Notes under the pieces: generated by a model
The model's database searches: none
Told to the model about the DNA's origin: nothing
Seen by the model: the letters and a program-made list of their open reading frames with translations, nothing else
Position numbers and translations under genes: made by a program
Source: Pseudomonadota bacterium
Lineage (GTDB): Bacteria > Desulfobacterota > Desulfobulbia > Desulfobulbales > Desulfocapsaceae
Assembly: GCA_023412495.1 (NCBI GenBank)
Contig: JAEYNP010000080.1
Coordinates: 310,001 to 374,000 of the forward strand
Direction of reading: 5' to 3'
Length of the DNA: 64,000 nt
Part shown: positions 45,950-54,776 of the stretch, piece after piece
How positions within the stretch are numbered: position 1 is the first letter of the stretch
Layout of the letters: each line of letters starts with the position of its first letter

Positions 45950-47404
45950 ATGAATACAATCGCCAACGAAGCATTTGCCACAATCTGCATAAAAGACACG
46001 CTGAACGGGCTGCGCAAGGGAATTTCACATTTTTCCGGCCCAAGCAGCGTGGCCGTCATATACTGCCTCACGCCGGAGAGCCCGCTCTGCATTTTCGATC
46101 CGGACAATCTCCTTGTCGACCATGCCCCCATTCTCCGCGCCGCCTACCAGGAAAGCGATGCCTGGAAAAGCCATATGTTTCCAGGGAGCTGCGATTACAA
46201 TCACATAGAATATATCCACGACATCGACCTCGATGGCATCGTGTCCTATGGCGGAAAATCGGCCACGGTTTTCTACCAGATGTGGTTTACCGAACACCAT
46301 CCCGATCTGTTCACCATAGGCCCTACGGAACGGTGGCTGGAGCATACGGTTCTTCGTTTTTCCCATGACATGGCCAACAAGAAGGAACTGTATACCGGAA
46401 TCTCAGGAAGTTTTCTGCGGGAATTCGCCATGCAGGCCATCCATGACCATCTCTGGCGGGAAGCTCAGACACGGCTCGGCCATGAAGTGCATCGGTATAT
46501 CTACCCCATCCTGGATGCCATCCTGGGCATTTCCAAAACCAGGGAAGAACAGGCCTGGCCTTCGGGGGAACTGGTTTTCATCGAGCCGCAACAGCTGAAT
46601 TCCATCAGATTCCTGGCCCGCTTCAAGACAGAGGACCAGCCGCGCATAGACCATTACAAGCATGTGCGCAAGCTCTTGCAGGCCGTCTCGCAGTCCGAAC
46701 GCAAGCTCATTTCCGACGGAGACAGCATTCTCGGCGTCGCCGATGGCCCCATTCCCAAGTTATGCCTGGTGGCTGATTTCCAGGGCAGGATAGGTTTTCT
46801 CAAGTTCAATGGAGAAGGAGTGTGCAGCTTCGCGGACGGCAGGTACAGTTCCACCACCTATCAGGCGAAACTGTTCGAAGTGGAAGAGGCGTTGCTGGAT
46901 TATGACATCGATACATCTGTCCGGATTCAGCTGCTCCAGATAGTCACCACTCTCGTCCACAATTCCCAGAATATGAAACATGGCTGCACCCTTGTTCTGG
47001 ACATGAATACGGCTCCTCTGACTATCTCAGGCCAGCCGCTGTCCACCCCCATGGACCTCCGGCAGGCCAATCTCCTGGAATTCGCCTGTGCCTTATCTAA
47101 GGTTGACGGGGCCCTGCACATCGGTGCGAACTGCAGGCTCTACGGATTTGCCTGCCTCCTCGATGGGCACACCATTGCCGGTGAAGACCGGTCTCGAGGG
47201 GCTCGCTACAATTCTGCGCTCCGCTTTTCGGCCGAGCATTCGAAAACCCTCTGTGTGGTGGTCTCCGCCGACAGGCCTGTCTCCGTTATTCAGAACGGGG
47301 TGGATTGCAAGAATCACAGCACATGGCGTTCACCGAATTTTTCCACTCCCGACCCTATGGAGTTCCGTAAGTGGATTGAAGGTTTCGATGCAGAAGCCCT
47401 CTGA
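45950..47404 (+). CDS. DisA_N-like (diadenylate cyclase-type) domain protein
   Basis: A 484-residue protein. The last third (about 340-470) resembles a DisA_N nucleotidyltransferase: DGALHIGANCRLYGFACLLD corresponds to the DGA motif strand, and RSRGARYNSALRFSAEH to the RHR motif region, followed by CVVVSADRPVSVIQNG (compare the VSEE-type strand of DisA). The RHR triad appears as RYN here, so catalysis is uncertain. Residues 1-330 form a large N-terminal region of the type found as a sensor before such domains; I cannot name it with certainty. The sigma-54 promoter at 45876 with three activator sites places it in the local regulon. It has no membrane segment. Confidence 0.72.
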   Translation: MNTIANEAFATICIKDTLNGLRKGISHFSGPSSVAVIYCLTPESPLCIFDPDNLLVDHAPILRAAYQESDAWKSHMFPGSCDYNHIEYIHDIDLDGIVSYGGKSATVFYQMWFTEHHPDLFTIGPTERWLEHTVLRFSHDMANKKELYTGISGSFLREFAMQAIHDHLWREAQTRLGHEVHRYIYPILDAILGISKTREEQAWPSGELVFIEPQQLNSIRFLARFKTEDQPRIDHYKHVRKLLQAVSQSERKLISDGDSILGVADGPIPKLCLVADFQGRIGFLKFNGEGVCSFADGRYSSTTYQAKLFEVEEALLDYDIDTSVRIQLLQIVTTLVHNSQNMKHGCTLVLDMNTAPLTISGQPLSTPMDLRQANLLEFACALSKVDGALHIGANCRLYGFACLLDGHTIAGEDRSRGARYNSALRFSAEHSKTLCVVVSADRPVSVIQNGVDCKNHSTWRSPNFSTPDPMEFRKWIEGFDAEAL

Positions 47405-47471
47405 GACAAGACCTGGAAACAAGGAAGCCTCAACCTGTGTCGCTCAACGAAAACAATGAGGAAACGATCTA

Positions 47472-47877
47472 TTGCTTCTCGCGAAATGCATAACAAGGAA
47501 GAGTCTATTTATTCGCATTGTTGTCTCGATATTTACCATACTGCGGCTGTGTGCTCACCCGGTGACGGGAGCGGAGGCACCGCCTGGAGGCTGGCACCCC
47601 CAGGACCTTCTCAACGAGGAGACAGAGACCGACAGCGACTCGGTGGAACCGACCATTTCCGACCCGCTAGAACAGATGCGGTCGCCCACCCCACGCTTTT
47701 GTGAACTGAGATGCATCGGGACGTGCCGGATATTACATGGGAGAAAAGGTAAATGACATGTCCATTGCACCCAGCACCTATGAAGAATTGAAGAGATACT
47801 CGCTGGACCCGTACACGGCCGTACGGCAGGCTTATGTTGGGTATCGTAATAGCCGGATCGAAAAGCACAAGGACTGA
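47472..47877 (+). pseudogene. mlaA (vacJ) remnant with internal deletion
   Basis: The first part encodes a signal-like segment (LFIRIVVSIFTILRLCAHPV) and then EPTISDPLEQM, the start of the MlaA domain (DPLExMN). The central domain is missing. The C-terminal piece from 47759 in another frame (TYEELKRYSLDPYTAVRQAY, then VGYRNSRIEKHKD) matches the MlaA tail. MlaA removes phospholipids from the outer leaflet of the outer membrane; this copy cannot. The TGA at 47877 lies four bases before the TetR start, so the old gene probably formed an operon with it. Confidence 0.6.
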
Positions 47878-47881
47878 TGAA

Positions 47882-48511
47882 ATGACAACGGGCATCAGAG
47901 AAACAAAGAAAAGGAAAACTCGCCAGGCGATTCTGCTGGCGGCGGTGAACCTCTTCAGGGAAAGGGGCTTCGAGCAGACCAGCGTCGAAGAGCTGGCCCG
48001 CGCCTCGGGAATCGGCAAGGGCACCATATACGGCTATTTCAAAACGAAGGGCGACATCCTGAGGGCACTTGGCGAGGAGAAGCTGGAACGTCTGCACGAG
48101 GACTTGATCACAGACACCAAGGAAGGAATTCCCGTATTGCGACAGATGGTCGACTTCTATATGAGCGAGTTTACACTGATAACACAGAATCGTGAGCTTG
48201 CAAGACTCTTTATGCAGCAGACGACATTTCCCCGTGACACCCATATGGAGCAACACCTCGCCAATGCAGAGATCTGTACGCTGCTGGCAAAGGCCAGGGA
48301 GCGGGGCGAACTGCGCAAGGACATGGATCTACCCTCCATAATTTGCCATTTCTACGGGTTATATCTGCTGCTGGTTTCCGCCTGGTTTCATGGCAGGGTC
48401 AAGACCGAGAGAGCCGAAACTGTTCTGGATACCCTGTTTCGCCAGGCATTGGAAGGGATGCAGCCGCGGTCGAAACATTCCACGCAAAACATTTCAATTG
48501 CGGGTCGATAA
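47882..48511 (+). CDS. TetR-family transcriptional regulator
   Basis: The helix-turn-helix domain is at about residues 10-55 (RQAILLAAVNLFRERGFEQT, SVEELARASGIGKGTIYGYF). The C-terminal ligand domain (about 75-195) is of an uncharacterised type. The ATG at 47882 lies four bases after the mlaA remnant's stop and was probably coupled to it. The next intact gene is lpxR, beyond a transposase remnant, so a role in outer-membrane lipid control is a reasonable inference from context only. Confidence 0.9.
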   Translation: MTTGIRETKKRKTRQAILLAAVNLFRERGFEQTSVEELARASGIGKGTIYGYFKTKGDILRALGEEKLERLHEDLITDTKEGIPVLRQMVDFYMSEFTLITQNRELARLFMQQTTFPRDTHMEQHLANAEICTLLAKARERGELRKDMDLPSIICHFYGLYLLLVSAWFHGRVKTERAETVLDTLFRQALEGMQPRSKHSTQNISIAGR

Positions 48512-48542
48512 TCTCCTTTAGTGATCTTCAGGAAAATAAGAG

Positions 48543-49028
48543 ATGAACAAACCATCAAGCAAAGATCTCGCCCGGCAACGTCTCAGCGCGCTGCAGATGG
48601 CAGAAGCCCTGGGCAATGTCAGCGAAGCCTGTCGCCGGCTGGGAATCTCCAAGACCCAGTTCTACGAGTACAGGCGCCGCTTTCAGGCTCATGGCCTTGA
48701 GGGGCTGAAGAATCGCGCGCCGGTTCATCATTCCCATCCCCAGACAACCCCGCCCGAGACAGTCGAAGCGATTCTCTCTCTTTCACTTGCTCATCCGCTG
48801 TGGGGATGCGGCAGATTAAGCGATGAACTCAAAGTGAAAGGGATATCGGTATCCAGCCGAACCATTCAGAACATCCTCATAAAAAACGGCCTCGCCTGGA
48901 AAATTCAACGACTCATCAAGGTTGAAAAACTGGCACTGGAAAGGAAAATCGAACTCACCGACGAGCAGGCAAGAGCAATCGAAAGTATCGATTCCTGTTT
49001 CAGGAAAAGGCATGGGGAGAGAAAGTGA
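48543..49028 (+). pseudogene. IS481-like transposase, N-terminal half only
   Basis: A 161-codon frame holds the helix-turn-helix part of an IS481-type transposase (AEALGNVSEACRRLGISKTQ, then FYEYRRRFQAHGLEGLKNRA) and the second winged domain. It stops at CFRKRHGERK, where full-length relatives continue with a DDE integrase core. No DDE residues and no terminal repeats are seen. It is a truncated, inactive element between tetR and lpxR, though the frame remains open and has a start codon. Confidence 0.75.
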
Positions 49029-49051
49029 TAGGAGTCGCGGAGGGAGAAAAG

Positions 49052-50074
49052 ATGACCACATATAGAAGAAAGATGCTGATAATCCTGGTAACATGGTGCG
49101 CAATCGGCCCCATGACGCAATCAGCCTCGGCGGCATACGAGGGGGCGCTAACGCTCACCATCGAGAACGACACCTGGACCGGCTCCGACAACAACTACAC
49201 GAACGGCATCGGCATCTCGTGGGCTTCGGCCGACCTCGACACCTATGACATACAAAGCTTCGTACGCAAGTGGACCAGATTCTGGGGATTCCTGCCCTTT
49301 GTCGAAGAGAGCGGATACAAGACCTACGCGGCCTGGTCCATTGCCCAGGAAATGCATACCCCGGACGACATAACAGACCCGCATCCACCCAAGGACGACC
49401 AACCCTATGCCGGCCTCCTGTATGTGGACAGCCTGCTCTATGCGAAGAAGGGACGTTGGGCACATGCCTGGGAACTCAAACTGGGCATAGTGGGCCCGTC
49501 ATCGCAGGCCGATGAGACTCAAAAATGGTTCCACAATGTGATCGGAGAAGATAAGCCGCGGGGCTGGGATACGCAAATGCCGGACGAACCGATCATCAAT
49601 CTCGGCTACACGGTCGGGTACCTGGCAGCCGCAGGGCCTGCCGCCGGAGCGGCGGAATGGAGAATCGTTCCCGTGGGAACTGTCGGCCTCGGCACATACT
49701 TCACCGGTGCCGGACTCGGCATCTACGGCGAGGTTGGCTGGAATCTCGTGGATGCCCTGGGTGTCACATCCCTGCGCACAGGGCTCAATGCAGCATCGAC
49801 CGTCGGGGTAGGGCCGATAGACGGCTGGTCCGCAGCATTCTTCGGCGGTCTCGGGGGGTATGGCGTCGTTCACTACCTGCCGCTCGACGGCACGGTCTTC
49901 AGGGACAGTCGGTCGGTGGACTCGGAACCTTTCGTCGGCATGGCCTCATTCGGCTTTTCCGTTCGACATGACCGTCTCGTTTTGGCTCTGGCTGCGAACT
50001 ATTTCACGGAAACCTTCGCAGCCGAACGGGAGAGTCCCGAGTTCGGGACACTGAGCCTGTCTTGGTATTTCTGA
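49052..50074 (+). CDS. lpxR: lipid A 3'-O-deacylase LpxR-like outer-membrane protein
   Basis: A signal peptide (ending SASAA) precedes a 12-stranded barrel of the LpxR family. The catalytic motif is recognisable: TLTIENDTWTGSDNNYTNGI contains the N-D pair and the conserved TNG. DDQPYAGLLYVDSLLY is the second family signature, and the last strand ends SLSWYF, as for proteins folded by Bam. LpxR removes the 3'-acyloxyacyl chain from lipid A in the outer leaflet. The ATG at 49052 follows GGAGGG; a GTG at 49025 is less likely. Context (mlaA remnant, TetR) also points to the outer membrane. Confidence 0.9.
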   Translation: MTTYRRKMLIILVTWCAIGPMTQSASAAYEGALTLTIENDTWTGSDNNYTNGIGISWASADLDTYDIQSFVRKWTRFWGFLPFVEESGYKTYAAWSIAQEMHTPDDITDPHPPKDDQPYAGLLYVDSLLYAKKGRWAHAWELKLGIVGPSSQADETQKWFHNVIGEDKPRGWDTQMPDEPIINLGYTVGYLAAAGPAAGAAEWRIVPVGTVGLGTYFTGAGLGIYGEVGWNLVDALGVTSLRTGLNAASTVGVGPIDGWSAAFFGGLGGYGVVHYLPLDGTVFRDSRSVDSEPFVGMASFGFSVRHDRLVLALAANYFTETFAAERESPEFGTLSLSWYF

Positions 50075-50101
50075 GGTGAAACCGCGGGGTGATTTATCCA
50101 A

Positions 50102-50146
50102 ATCGCTATCGGTATCGAAAGACAAGGTTTCGATACCGATAGCGAT
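50102..50146. repeat. perfect 19-bp inverted repeat after lpxR
   Basis: ATCGCTATCGGTATCGAAA and TTTCGATACCGATAGCGAT flank a 7-base spacer, and AGCGATAGCGATTTCG continues the pattern. It has no T-tract. It resembles a REP-type intergenic repeat but would also act as an mRNA-end hairpin. Confidence 0.6.
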
Positions 50147-50213
50147 AGCGATTTCGAACCCGATATTTGCCAATCAACTCACCTCAGCAGTTTCTTGAGA
50201 GGAGGTTTAAAAG

Positions 50214-51191
50214 ATGTTTGATGTCCTGAAATGGTCTCACCAGAAACTCAAGGAACTGCACCTGGATCGGCAGCGCAAGCTGAGCTTGCTGCAACCACTT
50301 GAAGCTGTTGTTGAAATAGCCGACCCGAAGATCCGACAAGCATCGTGTTACCGTACGGAACTGCTGGGTCCAGTGGAGACCGCCCTTTCCTACTACGTTC
50401 AGCTCGTCCGGTCCATCCCGGGGCCTGTCTGTCTGAACCGCAAAAACTACGCCGAAAATCCTCTGGTGAAGGCGCTGTTCCGGTCAATCGAAGAAATGGA
50501 GAAGGTGCTGCGCGAGGCCCTGAATTCTGCCGATCCCGATGTCAATGGGCGGGAGGTGTTTGCGCTGATGACCATGATCAAGACAGAGACGGTGGTATTC
50601 GGGCACAAGCAGCAGGGGAGTATGATTCTGGCCGATGTGCCGATGAGGGCTGTGACCTTCGTCGATCACAACATAATAGCGCCGTTCCCCGAGCTGCAGA
50701 CAACCATGAGCAAGCTCCCGGAATACGGCCTGGAGGTTCTGGCGGAAGTGGCCATGGAGAATATATCCTCTCTTCGGGCCGATCTCGCGGAACTGCGGGA
50801 GCGCCGGCTGCGGCTCTCGTCGATGCAGAGCATTCTTTCCGGCAAGTGCACGACCTCTATGTTTTTTGCACTGCCGGAAAAGGAGAACATTACAAAACTA
50901 CGGGAGTTACAGACTTTGCTGGACGAGACCGAGAGGGAGATAGACGCGGCGAAGCAAAAAATTGAGACCCCCGAAAAAGCCCTTGGTCATCTCCGGCACA
51001 TCATGGCCTCTCCTGAGTCAGTCCTCACCCTTCGCCCGCAATCCCTTAAGCTGAACTGGATGAACGTTATCGTGGAAGACAGCGGGGAGCCCTTTCACAA
51101 GATCGATCTGGCCGAATTCTCATTGAATGAGGACTTACGACGTTCGGCAATTCTGGTCAGTTTCGACCGGGATGGAATTCCGGCGAAATAA
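50214..51191 (+). CDS. uncharacterised protein with coiled-coil segment
   Basis: A 325-residue cytosolic protein that I do not recognise. It starts after a strong ribosome-binding site (GGAGG). No signal peptide or membrane helix is visible. Residues about 185-255 are helical and charged (ELRERRLRLSSMQ and ELQTLLDETEREIDAAKQKI), suggesting a coiled coil. Residues 60-75 contain YYVQLVRSIPGPVCLNRKNY. It ends 14 bp from the convergent aldehyde:ferredoxin oxidoreductase gene, with no terminator between them. Confidence 0.75.
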   Translation: MFDVLKWSHQKLKELHLDRQRKLSLLQPLEAVVEIADPKIRQASCYRTELLGPVETALSYYVQLVRSIPGPVCLNRKNYAENPLVKALFRSIEEMEKVLREALNSADPDVNGREVFALMTMIKTETVVFGHKQQGSMILADVPMRAVTFVDHNIIAPFPELQTTMSKLPEYGLEVLAEVAMENISSLRADLAELRERRLRLSSMQSILSGKCTTSMFFALPEKENITKLRELQTLLDETEREIDAAKQKIETPEKALGHLRHIMASPESVLTLRPQSLKLNWMNVIVEDSGEPFHKIDLAEFSLNEDLRRSAILVSFDRDGIPAK

Positions 51192-51205
51192 ACCGCGTAT
51201 CCACA

Positions 51206-52981
51206 TCACCACGCCGCAGTGATTTTCATTCCGTCCGCCCCCCAGCCCCGTAACCGGTAGTAATCGGCGAGCAGTTGCTCCATCTCATCTGCAGTCAGCT
51301 CGCCGCCCGATGGCAGCTTCTGCCGGTGCAGCCGCTCGGGCAGCCTGTCGTCGGCGGGTGTCAGACCCTCGCGCAGGTTGAACAGCCGGGTCATATCGGC
51401 GATCCTCGCCGCCAGCCGGCTGAGATCCTCTTTTGCCGCCGGCTGGCCGGTGACCAGGGCGATCGCGCGGCCGAGTTCTTCCCAGGAGTAAAGGTCCCGG
51501 TAGAAGCGGCAGAGGATGAGGGTGTCGAAGATGTTGAGCCGGTCCTCGTAGTCGACCAGCAAGGCCGCCTTGCCCTCGATCTGGGCGGGGGGAATCATCC
51601 CCGACAGCTCGGGCTTGTAGAAGGTGGTGCGGAGGTGACAGGCCCCGCGGGGCGAGGTGGCGAAGGTCAGGCCCATGCCTTTCAAGATTCTCGGATCATA
51701 CCCCGCGGGCTCCAGTCCCTTGACGTGGATGGCGAGATCGGTCAGCCCGAAATGCTGCGAGGCCGGGACGATGCCTTCGGCAAGGATATCCCCCACCCCC
51801 TCGCGGCCGGCGATCTTCCTGATCAGCTCGGCGACCTGGTCGGCGTTGCCGTATTCGATCGCGTAATCGACCCGGCCCTTTTCCTTGGCTTCCATCAAGA
51901 GGGCGCAGAGGTTGCCGACGGTAATGGTATCCATGCCTAGCCGGTCGGACAGGTCATTGAGGAAGGCCACTTCCTCCATCTCTTCGATCATGCAGAGGCC
52001 GCCGAAGGAATAGATGGTCTCGTACTCCGGCCCCTCCAGTTGGAGGTTTTTGTGCCGGCCCTTCTTCAACCGGGCGAGACGGCCGCAGGCCATGAAACAC
52101 TTGGCGCAGGCGTGCGGCTGCACCTCGTGCTCCTCGTGGTAGCGCTCGCCGCTGATCTTTTCCCAGTGCTCGCAGGACCCCTGGTTCCAGTAGCGGGCTG
52201 GAAAGGCACCGGCGGTATTCATCAGGGAAACCATCATGGTCGTGCCCATCTTCTTATAGGCCTTGACGCCGGGATGGGCGACGTTTTTCGCGGAGAATTC
52301 CTTGGCAAAGAGAGCGACCCCTTCCGGATCGGCATACCGGCGTTTGCGGTCGCCCTGAAAGACAATGGCCTTGACCTTCTTGGCGCCCATTACCGTGCCC
52401 GCCCCTGTGCGCCCGGCGCAGCGCCATTTGTCGTTGGCGATGATTGCAAAACGAACAAGGTCTTCCCCGGCCGGGCCGATGACCACTGCCCCGGCCCTGC
52501 GGTAGCCCTCCCCGCGGCGGGCAAAGCGGGCCAGGGCCAGTTCCTCGGCGGGGAAGGTCTCCATGCCCCACAGGTCGCCGGCTTCGTGGAAATCGACTCC
52601 CTCGGGATGGATGGCAAGCACCGTCGGGACCTCCGCCATCCCCTTGAGGACGACGGCATCGAAACCGGCCGCGTCGATCGCCTCCGGCACCCTGCCGCCG
52701 GAATAGGACTCGGCATAGAAACCGGTGAGGGGGGATTTGGTGTACACCCCGTAGCGGCTGCCGCCCCACAGTCGCCCGCCGCAGAACGGCCCGGTGGCGA
52801 AGATGAGATGGTTGTCCGGACCGAGCGGGTCGATGCCGGTTGGTAGGCATTCAAGCAGCAGCCGGGTGGCCAACCCCTTGCCGCCTCCATGGAGACGCAG
52901 GACCTCGTCGTCAAGGTTTTCGATGGCATAGGACCGGGTGGTCAGATCAACAGTCAAGATACGGTTGTAGTAACCGAACAT
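51206..52981 (-). CDS. aldehyde:ferredoxin oxidoreductase (tungsten-type AOR family)
   Basis: The 591-residue enzyme belongs to the family that oxidises aldehydes to acids, or reduces acids, with ferredoxin, using a tungsto-bispterin and one [4Fe-4S] cluster. The N-terminal pterin domain begins MFGYYNRILTVDLTTRSYAI. The cluster ligands are C-A-K-C-F-M-A-C near residue 290 and the distant C in FDTLILCRF near 490. The pterin-binding GGRLWGGSRYGVYTKSPLTG and the AGRTGAGTVMGAKKVKAI segment are also visible. ATG 52981 follows GGAGG. It is the last gene of the long minus-strand cluster, 24 bp after lipB-lipA. It could deliver low-potential electrons or regenerate an aldehyde pool. Confidence 0.95.
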   Translation of the reverse strand: MFGYYNRILTVDLTTRSYAIENLDDEVLRLHGGGKGLATRLLLECLPTGIDPLGPDNHLIFATGPFCGGRLWGGSRYGVYTKSPLTGFYAESYSGGRVPEAIDAAGFDAVVLKGMAEVPTVLAIHPEGVDFHEAGDLWGMETFPAEELALARFARRGEGYRRAGAVVIGPAGEDLVRFAIIANDKWRCAGRTGAGTVMGAKKVKAIVFQGDRKRRYADPEGVALFAKEFSAKNVAHPGVKAYKKMGTTMMVSLMNTAGAFPARYWNQGSCEHWEKISGERYHEEHEVQPHACAKCFMACGRLARLKKGRHKNLQLEGPEYETIYSFGGLCMIEEMEEVAFLNDLSDRLGMDTITVGNLCALLMEAKEKGRVDYAIEYGNADQVAELIRKIAGREGVGDILAEGIVPASQHFGLTDLAIHVKGLEPAGYDPRILKGMGLTFATSPRGACHLRTTFYKPELSGMIPPAQIEGKAALLVDYEDRLNIFDTLILCRFYRDLYSWEELGRAIALVTGQPAAKEDLSRLAARIADMTRLFNLREGLTPADDRLPERLHRQKLPSGGELTADEMEQLLADYYRLRGWGADGMKITAAW

Positions 52982-53005
52982 TGCTTCCTCCATTGCTGTC
53001 AGCGC

Positions 53006-54541
53006 TCAGCCGGCAGCCGAATCGCCTGCGAATATCCTTTGCCCATTCTGCAAAGCGTAAAAGTCTTCCGCCCTATACGAGCTCCTGACCAGGGGTCCGG
53101 AGGCCACGCCCTTGAATCCCATCGCTTTGGCGGTATCGCTCCACTCCTCGAATTCCTCCGGCGGCACGTATCGCGCAATGGGAATATGGCTCCTGGAGGG
53201 AGCGAGATACTGGCCCAGGGTCAGGTGCTCGCAGCCGGATTTGCGCAGGTCCGCCAGAGCCTTCATCACTTCATCCCGGGATTCACCGAGGCCAAGCATT
53301 AGCCCGGACTTTACCGGCAGGCCAAACCCTGCCGCGTATGACAGGACATCAAGAGATCGGCTGTAAACGGCCTGTGGCCGCACGAGAGGATAGAGACGGG
53401 CTACGGTTTCCAGGTTGTGGTTGAACATGTCCGGCCTGGCGGAGCACACTCTTTCAATCGCTTCCAGATTGCCCAGAAAATCCGGCACCAGGATTTCGAT
53501 CCTGGTATCAGAAGACAATGAACGTATCTGCTTGATCGTTTCAACGAATTGATCCGCACCACCATCTTGCAGATCGTCCCGAGTGACCGAAGTAACTACT
53601 GCATAGTGCAGACCGAGTTCCTGCACCGCCTTCGCTACCCGTTCTGGTTCCTGCGGGTCCGGCGGCGGAGGCTTGCCTTTTTCCACTGCGCAGAAACGGC
53701 ATCTGCGGGTGCAGCGGCTGCCCAGAATCATGAACGTGGCCGTACCTTTGCTGAAACATTCCCCGATATTAGGGCAATGGGCGCTCTGGCAGACGGTGCC
53801 CAGATGCTTCTTCTGCAGGAAGGCTTGCATCTTCTCCAGACTGTCCTGCTTCGGCGCCAGCATCGTCAGCCACGCGGGCAGGAATTTGGGCTGAAGCTCC
53901 TGATACCCGAAGATTTTCTTGAAGTGGCGGGCAAATTGATCTTTCACTCTAATGAAATCCTGCGGAGCGCCCAGTTCCTTTTTCAGGGAAGTAATTTCCT
54001 GCCCGGGCATGCCACAGGGAATAATGAGCCCAAATCCATCCAACTGGGTATTGACGTTGAGGGCTATGCCGTGGGAGGTCACCCATTTCTTGAGTGAGAC
54101 GCCGATGCTGGCGATTTTTCGATCCAGAATCCAGACGCCCGGCACCCCATCCCGCAATACTGAATTCAAGCCGTAATCGGCAAGGACGGTCACCACGACG
54201 TCGAGCAGCTTCTGCACATACCAGTGCGCGTCCTTATTCTGCAGGTTAATGATGGGATAGGCAACCAGTTGGCCGGGACCATGGAAGGTGGCCCTGCCTC
54301 CCCTGTCGCTCACCGAGACCGCGATACCTTGTTTCAGGAGCATTTCTGCGCGCAGCTTCAGGTCCTGCTCGTTGCCGCTTCGGCCTAAGGTGATTACCGG
54401 AGGATGTTCCAGCAGCAGCAAGCTGTCCCCTCGCCTGCCGTCTATGCGCTCCCGGACCAGGTTCTCCTGCAAGAGAACGGCTTCCGAATATTCTATCAGC
54501 CCCAGTTCGATAATTTCGAGTTTTGCCCCATCACTGTCCAT
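53006..54541 (-). CDS. lipB-lipA: LipB-LipA fusion: octanoyltransferase plus lipoyl synthase
   Basis: One frame of 511 codons joins both steps of lipoate assembly. Residues 1-215 are LipB: RGGRATFHGPGQLVAYPIIN, the K in ASIGVSLKKWVTSHGIALNV and the catalytic C in IIPCGMPG. Residues about 230-510 are LipA: the auxiliary-cluster motif CQSAHCPNIGEC, the radical-SAM motif CTRRCRFC, and the C-terminal SSYRAE with the serine ligand. LipB moves octanoate from acyl carrier protein to the lipoyl domain, and LipA inserts two sulfurs. The frame extends up to 54646, but the LipB domain begins after the ATG at 54541. It sits between the E3 gene and AOR, and should lipoylate the E2 in this operon. Confidence 0.94.
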   Translation of the reverse strand: MDSDGAKLEIIELGLIEYSEAVLLQENLVRERIDGRRGDSLLLLEHPPVITLGRSGNEQDLKLRAEMLLKQGIAVSVSDRGGRATFHGPGQLVAYPIINLQNKDAHWYVQKLLDVVVTVLADYGLNSVLRDGVPGVWILDRKIASIGVSLKKWVTSHGIALNVNTQLDGFGLIIPCGMPGQEITSLKKELGAPQDFIRVKDQFARHFKKIFGYQELQPKFLPAWLTMLAPKQDSLEKMQAFLQKKHLGTVCQSAHCPNIGECFSKGTATFMILGSRCTRRCRFCAVEKGKPPPPDPQEPERVAKAVQELGLHYAVVTSVTRDDLQDGGADQFVETIKQIRSLSSDTRIEILVPDFLGNLEAIERVCSARPDMFNHNLETVARLYPLVRPQAVYSRSLDVLSYAAGFGLPVKSGLMLGLGESRDEVMKALADLRKSGCEHLTLGQYLAPSRSHIPIARYVPPEEFEEWSDTAKAMGFKGVASGPLVRSSYRAEDFYALQNGQRIFAGDSAAG

Positions 54542-54557
54542 CGCCGGTATCCCGTGA

Positions 54558-54735
54558 GCGGTGGATGGTGAAGAGTGAACAGTGAATTGGGCGAGAAAAA
54601 GATTGGAAACTGCATATTCCGCAACGAATCGAACTGAGGGAGTCAACCGACTCTGCGGAATGGGACCAGATTCAGACCAAGAGAATCTCTCTTCTACCTG
54701 TTTTCACTGCTCACTGTTCACCATCCACGATTTCT
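54558..54735. repeat. inverted repeat pair flanking a 113-bp spacer
   Basis: GTGGATGGTGAAGAG at about 54561 and its counterpart ending CACCATCCAC at about 54730 form imperfect 25-bp arms (the units also contain GAACAGTGA). It lies in the gap between the E3 and lipB-lipA genes. These units look like common intergenic repeats. Confidence 0.45.
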
Positions 54736-54776
54736 AAGGCACTCACCACCCAGAAGGAGATTGTACCTTTACGATA

